In this document: positions 6,354 to 10,065 of the stretch, piece after piece
Layout: each line of letters starts with the position of its first letter
Numbering within the stretch: position 1 is the first letter of the stretch
Source of the DNA: an uncultured bacterium
Lineage (GTDB): Bacteria > Bipolaricaulota > Bipolaricaulia > UBA7950 > UBA9294
DNA length: 10,065 nucleotides
Reading direction: 5' to 3'
Assembly: GCA_903859225.1 (NCBI GenBank)
Contig: CAIOLV010000004.1
Coordinates: 1-10,065 of the forward strand
Notes under the pieces: generated by a model
The model's database searches: none
What the model saw: the letters and a program-made list of their open reading frames with translations, nothing else
What the model was told of the DNA's origin: nothing
Program-made: the position numbers and the translations under genes

Positions 6354-8282
6354 GTGGCCAGACACAGCGAGAAGGGTGACGGAAGCGAGGATCAGCTGCA
6401 GCTCCTGCGTGAGCGAGTTCGCGAGCTTGAGCGGGACAACAAGAGGCTGAAGAGTTCCGAAGAGAGATTCCAGGCCCTGTTCGAGCATGCCCCCGACGCG
6501 TACTACCTCTCCGACCTGAAGGGAACCTTCGTGGACGGCAACGCCGCTGCGGAAGCTATCACCGGCTACAAGAGAGACGAACTGGTTGGCAAGAGCTTCC
6601 TCGCGCTGAAGCTCCTATCCACAGAGGACCTGCGAAAGGCCGCAACACTCCTAGCCAAGAACCTTGTCGGGCACTCGACCGGACCGGACGAGTTGGTCCT
6701 GACCTGCAGGGACGGGACCCGCGTGCCACTCGAGATACGAACGCACCCCGTGAAGATCGGGGGGCGACGTCTGGTCCTCGGCATTGCGCGAGACGTCACC
6801 GCGCGCAAGCGAGTGGAGCATGACCTTCGTGAGCGCCTGAAGGAGCTGCGCGCGTTCTACAGCCTTGCTGAGATCGCGGAGAGAAAGAACGCTTCTCTGG
6901 ACGAGGTGTATCAGGCTCTCACGCATGTCCTCCCGCGCAGCTGGCAGCACGAGGACATCGCCTGTGCCAGAGTCACCGTGGGCGGCCGCATCTACCAGAC
7001 AGACAACTTCGCAGACACCCCGTGGAAGCAGTCTGCGGCGGTCGAAGTGGACGGGGCCGCTATCGGGAGCATCGAAGTCCGCTACCTCGCAGAAAGGCCG
7101 GAAGAAGACGAAGGCCCCTTCCTGAAGGAAGAGCGGCAGCTCATCGATGCCGTCGCCGAGCGGCTCGGCCGCATCACCGAACGCAAGCAGGCGGACTTGT
7201 ACCGCACGCTGACTGGCGAGATCCTCACGATCCTCAACGAGCCACGGCCACTCAAAGACTCGATCGAGCGCGTTCTGAGCGCGCTGAAATCGAGGACGGG
7301 GGCTGACGCCGTGGGGATGCGCCTGCAGGAAGGGGACGACTTCCCGTACTTCGTTCAGGAAGGCTTCTCTCAGGACTTCCTGCTGACGGAGAACACGCTC
7401 CTCGAGCGTGGCAAGGACGGCGGGGTGTGCCGAGATGCAGCGGGCAATCTGAGCCTGGAATGCACGTGCGGGCTCGTCGTCTCTGGCGGAACCGACCCCG
7501 CCAATCCACTCTTCACGAGAGGGGGCAGCTTCTGGACGAACGACTCGTTCCCGATACTCGGGCTGCCCGCAGAGCAGGACCCGCGGCATCGCCCCCGCAA
7601 CACGTGCATCCACACGGGATATGCCTCCGTGGCACTCGTGCCAATCCGCGCGAAGGGCAAGATCGTCGGCCTGTTTCAGCTCAACGATCGCAGGAAGGGG
7701 GTCTTCTCTCTCTCGGACATCGAGCAGCTTGAAGGCATCGCGGCGCACATCGGCGAGGCGCTGGTCCGCAAGCAGCTCGAAGAGGAACTTGCGCGCATGG
7801 CGCGGCACGACCCTCTCACCGGAGTCCTCAATCGTTACGCTCTCGACGAGCTGCTTGAGCGAGAAGCCGGCCGATCGCAACGATATGCCCACCCGGTCGG
7901 TTTCCTGATGATCGACGTCAATCGGTTCAAGGAGATCAACGATCGGTTCGGCCACGCCATGGGGGACGAGGTGCTCCGGGCCGTGGCTTCCGTCGTCCAG
8001 CAGAGCATCCGTACCTCGGACATCCTGGTCCGCTACGGTGGCGACGAGTTCTTGGTCATCCTCCCAGAAACGAACGGAGAAACGGACGTCGTCAAGAGCC
8101 GCATCCTCGAAGAGGTTAGCCGGCGGAACGACGCGAACCCGCTGCTGGAATTCCCTGTGACCCTGGCTATCGGAAGCGCTCACTGGAGTTCAGGAAGCGG
8201 CCGAACCATGGACGAGGTCCTTGACGAAGCTGACATGAAGATGTACGAAGACAAGAGAGAGACCCGAGCGTCGGTCGAGTAG
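6354..8282 (+). CDS. PAS-GAF-GGDEF protein, predicted diguanylate cyclase
   Basis: A 642-residue soluble sensor that should make c-di-GMP from two GTP. A short coiled coil (about residues 12-34, LRERVRELERDNKRL) leads to a PAS domain (about 38-150). An unnamed sensor segment follows (about 160-280, with WQHEDIACARV, PWKQSA and GPFLKEERQLIDAVAERLGR), of a type I know from many PAS-containing histidine kinases. A GAF domain (about 285-475) contains Cys359, Cys370, Cys372 and Cys418 and the motif SVALVPIRAKGKIVGLFQLN. A GGDEF domain (about 485-640) starts HDPLTGVLNR. The active-site motif GGDEF is intact at 562-566, and the product-inhibition site RxxD (RTSD, 553-556) lies five residues before it. 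The start is GTG at 6354, with GGAGG six bases upstream. The frame is open back into the barrel gene, but those codons look non-coding. It lies after a strong hairpin, so it probably has its own promoter. Confidence 0.93.
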   Translation: MARHSEKGDGSEDQLQLLRERVRELERDNKRLKSSEERFQALFEHAPDAYYLSDLKGTFVDGNAAAEAITGYKRDELVGKSFLALKLLSTEDLRKAATLLAKNLVGHSTGPDELVLTCRDGTRVPLEIRTHPVKIGGRRLVLGIARDVTARKRVEHDLRERLKELRAFYSLAEIAERKNASLDEVYQALTHVLPRSWQHEDIACARVTVGGRIYQTDNFADTPWKQSAAVEVDGAAIGSIEVRYLAERPEEDEGPFLKEERQLIDAVAERLGRITERKQADLYRTLTGEILTILNEPRPLKDSIERVLSALKSRTGADAVGMRLQEGDDFPYFVQEGFSQDFLLTENTLLERGKDGGVCRDAAGNLSLECTCGLVVSGGTDPANPLFTRGGSFWTNDSFPILGLPAEQDPRHRPRNTCIHTGYASVALVPIRAKGKIVGLFQLNDRRKGVFSLSDIEQLEGIAAHIGEALVRKQLEEELARMARHDPLTGVLNRYALDELLEREAGRSQRYAHPVGFLMIDVNRFKEINDRFGHAMGDEVLRAVASVVQQSIRTSDILVRYGGDEFLVILPETNGETDVVKSRILEEVSRRNDANPLLEFPVTLAIGSAHWSSGSGRTMDEVLDEADMKMYEDKRETRASVE

Positions 8283-8310
8283 TTCGAGCGGATGAGACAC
8301 GGGTTTTCGG

Positions 8311-8336
8311 CGTCCGGCACCATTTGTGCTCGGACG
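8311..8336. terminator. Hairpin between convergent GGDEF and class V genes
   Basis: CGTCCG-GCAC (8311-8320) pairs with GTGC-CGGACG (8326-8336, with one bulged T at 8330) around the loop CATTT. It lies 28 bases after the GGDEF stop codon, in the 251-base gap between two convergent genes. Neither strand has a T-tract after the stem, so it is only a possible terminator. The rest of the gap (8337-8533) shows nothing I can name. Confidence 0.35.
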
Positions 8337-8533
8337 GCGAGCGGCCCGCCAACCTCGGGCTCTGGGTAGGGTGCCTGTGCCGAAGCTAGCTCGAGGGAGA
8401 GAGCAGCTGGAGACGGCTTAACCACGCCGCCTTGTCCATCATGACCTGCAGGGCCTTTCTAGAGGACCCTGCCGCGGCATTCCAGCGAGCCAAATCGTTG
8501 TACGAAGCATGGCGCGAACATCTCGGTCTCGCG

Positions 8534-9940
8534 CTACCTGCCCAAGGCAAAAGCGTCTTCCACTCCGCGGGCATGGCCCTTGGCGTGGAAGGCTCCCGAC
8601 GCCAGATCCTGCGTGTACTCCCCAGCGTATCGCCCGCTCGCCAGTCGTACCAGCAGGTCGAGCAGGGCATCCACTTCCAATTCGGTGTTGTAGAGCCCGA
8701 AGCTCACGCGTGTGAAACCCGGCAGCTTGGCACGGACTCCGGCGGCCAGCTCCTTCTTCAGTCCAGCGACGCGCGCAGTGCCGTAGTCCATGACCTCAAG
8801 CATGTACGGATGACTACAGAACAAACCGGTACGAACTCCGATTCCACCCTCTGCAGCAAGAATCGCGGCAACCAACTGGTGCGGCATTCCTCGTACCTCA
8901 AATGGCACAACGCCGAGGCGTTCCGTCGCGCGGTCCGGATCGTCGTCGCCGTGGACGATGATCCCGTCGATCTCGTGCAGTCCTCGCAGGAACCGTGCCG
9001 TCAGTGCGGCTTCGTGCTCGGCGATTCGATCGAGGCCGATCTCCTGAAGACACCAAGCAGCCTCAGCAAGAGCGACGATGCCGACGGCGTTCAAACTCCC
9101 AGCCTCCTCCCGCGCAGGAAGCCCTGACCACTGCGTGTCGTTGAGCGTGACGAGATCGACCGTTCCACCGCCGACCATGTCGAAGTCGTAGCTCAGGAAG
9201 GCCTCCTTGAGACCAACGAGGACGCCCACGCCGAACGGCGCGTACATCTTGTGGCCGGCGAACGCAAGGTAGTCGATGCTTCGAGCCCCGCCGGCTGGCC
9301 CCATCTGGATCGTCCGATGAGCTGCGAGCTGAGCTGCATCGACCACGACTTGGGCGCCCGCGGCGTGGGCCATCTCTGCGATGTCGTGAATCGGGTTGAT
9401 GTAACCCGTCACATTCGATCCCCCGGTGACGCCGACCAGCCGGACACGCCCTCCAAGCTTGCCTAGTTGGCGCTCCAAGTGCATGAGGTCGAGTCGCCCC
9501 GTCCGATCGATGCCGATCCGTTCCACCTCCGCGGCGGCGCGCCACGGAAGGTCGTTGGAGTGGTGCTCCATCAGCGAGCAGAGCACGACGTCCCCGGCCG
9601 CGAACGGGAATCGGTGCGCAAGCTTGTTGAGTGCCTCCGTCGTGTTCTTCGTGAAGATGACCGTATGGGCGGCAAGGTCGGCGCCAACGAAGGAGGCAAG
9701 CGACGCGCGCGCATCGCTCATCGCGGTCGTAGAGACGTCACTCTTGAAGCCTGCGCCTCGCCCAACGCTACCGTACCAGCGGAGGAACTCCGCCGTGCGC
9801 TCGAGCACTCTGCCGAGGCAGGGCGTAGTCGACGCATTGTCGAAGTTGATGTACGGGCGCTTCGAACCATCGAGCAGCGTTACCTCTGCATCGATCCCCA
9901 CAACCCTTCTTCTCACGTCGTCGAGACTCGCCCTGACCAT
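8534..9940 (-). CDS. Class V PLP-dependent enzyme, SufS/CsdA-like (probable cysteine desulfurase)
   Basis: A 468-residue fold-type I PLP enzyme. Family motifs are in order: YINFDNASTTP near residue 30, MEHHSNDLPW (His126, His127), GGSNVTGYINPIHD, VVVDAAQLAAH (Asp201, which pairs with the PLP ring nitrogen), FAGHKMYAPFGVGVL (Lys231, the Schiff-base lysine) and RTGLFCSHPYM. In that last motif Cys375 aligns with the persulfide cysteine of SufS (RxGHHCAQP), although His-His is replaced by Leu-Phe. This supports L-cysteine desulfuration to alanine plus enzyme-bound sulfur, but related class V aminotransferases or epimerases remain possible. It is longer than SufS (about 406 residues); part of the excess is a tail of about 35 residues with no recognised motif. 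No suf or isc partners are nearby. The start at 9940 has AGGAGG ten bases upstream; the GTG at 9991 lies partly in the terminal duplication. Confidence 0.9.
   Translation of the reverse strand: MVRASLDDVRRRVVGIDAEVTLLDGSKRPYINFDNASTTPCLGRVLERTAEFLRWYGSVGRGAGFKSDVSTTAMSDARASLASFVGADLAAHTVIFTKNTTEALNKLAHRFPFAAGDVVLCSLMEHHSNDLPWRAAAEVERIGIDRTGRLDLMHLERQLGKLGGRVRLVGVTGGSNVTGYINPIHDIAEMAHAAGAQVVVDAAQLAAHRTIQMGPAGGARSIDYLAFAGHKMYAPFGVGVLVGLKEAFLSYDFDMVGGGTVDLVTLNDTQWSGLPAREEAGSLNAVGIVALAEAAWCLQEIGLDRIAEHEAALTARFLRGLHEIDGIIVHGDDDPDRATERLGVVPFEVRGMPHQLVAAILAAEGGIGVRTGLFCSHPYMLEVMDYGTARVAGLKKELAAGVRAKLPGFTRVSFGLYNTELEVDALLDLLVRLASGRYAGEYTQDLASGAFHAKGHARGVEDAFALGR
9127..9205. repeat. Internal copy of the 79-base direct repeat
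   Basis: This is the partner of the terminal repeat and lies inside the class V PLP gene, in frame with it. The gene reads smoothly through this copy with family-typical sequence on both sides, so this is the authentic copy and the terminal one is the copy in need of explanation. Confidence 0.97.
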
Positions 9941-9950
9941 TGCGCCAGTC

Positions 9951-9956
9951 CCTCCT
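9951..9956 (-). promoter_or_regulatory. Ribosome binding site of the class V PLP enzyme (AGGAGG)
   Basis: AGGAGG on the minus strand lies ten bases before ATG at 9940. This supports 9940 as the start rather than the GTG at 9991, which lies partly inside the duplicated terminal segment. Confidence 0.75.
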
Positions 9957-9986
9957 GGATTCGCCGGTGTTCGCATCGGTATCCAC

Positions 9987-10065
9987 ACCACTGCGTGTCG
10001 TTGAGCGTGACGAGATCGACCGTTCCACCGCCGACCATGTCGAAGTCGTAGCTCAGGAAGGCCTC
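9987..10065. repeat. 79-base terminal direct repeat of an internal segment of the class V gene
   Basis: The last 79 bases of the window are identical to 9127-9205, in the same orientation, offset by 860 bases. The internal copy encodes residues from about 246 to 272 of the class V enzyme (EAFLSYDFDMVGGGTV and on). The terminal copy sits upstream of that gene's start, in a different reading frame from it. The match ends at the window edge on one side and at 9986/9987 on the other, so its true length is unknown. Confidence 0.97.

Noticed and set aside
6651..8183. A 510-codon minus-strand open frame opposite the GGDEF gene
   Set aside because: The plus strand carries unmistakable PAS, GAF and GGDEF sequence over the same bases; the antisense product resembles no family and has no clear ribosome site.
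8386..8670. Minus-strand open frame of 94 codons across the gap before the class V gene's end, and a plus-strand frame from 8432
   Set aside because: Both overlap the 3' end of the class V gene in other frames, have no good ribosome site and show no recognisable motif. A short remnant gene in 8386-8533 cannot be excluded.
9768..10028. Minus-strand open frame of 86 codons running from the terminal repeat into the class V gene
   Set aside because: It crosses the suspect junction at 9986/9987 and reads the class V gene out of frame; a product of the duplication, not a gene.
1..10065. Search for CRISPR repeats, tRNA or rRNA genes, transposases, toxin-antitoxin or phage genes
   Set aside because: No short direct-repeat arrays, cloverleaf sequences, inverted-repeat-bounded elements or recognisable mobile or defence proteins were seen by eye in any frame.

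Overview
The window is GC-rich bacterial DNA with seven protein genes and no RNA genes, insertion sequences or CRISPR arrays that I can see. All seven genes have a GGAGG-type ribosome binding site 5-10 nt before the chosen start. A signal-peptide beta-barrel protein ending in Phe implies a diderm (outer-membrane) bacterium. The mix of PAS-rich c-di-GMP enzymes and lone housekeeping genes fits an uncultured environmental lineage. A Bipolaricaulota-like origin crossed my mind but cannot be shown from this sequence. The odd length, the gene cut at the left edge and a duplicated right edge suggest that this is a whole metagenome contig.

Left part, minus strand (4496 down to 1): mscL (a mechanosensitive channel with a C-terminal zinc ribbon), then a 1127-residue protein with seven PAS domains and a C-terminal HD-GYP domain (a predicted c-di-GMP phosphodiesterase), then the N-terminal 154 residues of a diacylglycerol-kinase-family lipid kinase cut by the window edge. 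They run in the same direction with gaps of 68 and 149 nt, so they could be one transcription unit.

Middle, plus strand (4677 to 8282): a 68-residue helical protein divergent from mscL, a candidate terminator, a predicted outer-membrane beta-barrel protein with a helical insert, a perfect 13-bp-stem hairpin, and a GTG-started PAS / unnamed sensor / GAF / GGDEF protein (a predicted diguanylate cyclase with an RxxD inhibitory site).

Right part, minus strand (9940 to 8534): a class V PLP enzyme of the SufS/CsdA cysteine-desulfurase type, convergent with the GGDEF gene. The last 79 bases of the window exactly copy an internal stretch of this same gene, which is probably an assembly artefact but could be a real partial duplication.

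Taken together, a maker and a predicted breaker of c-di-GMP, both soluble and PAS-controlled, sit on either side of envelope genes (MscL, the small protein, the barrel). A shared envelope-related signalling role is an inference from position only. I did not find a convincing new defence or mobile system.
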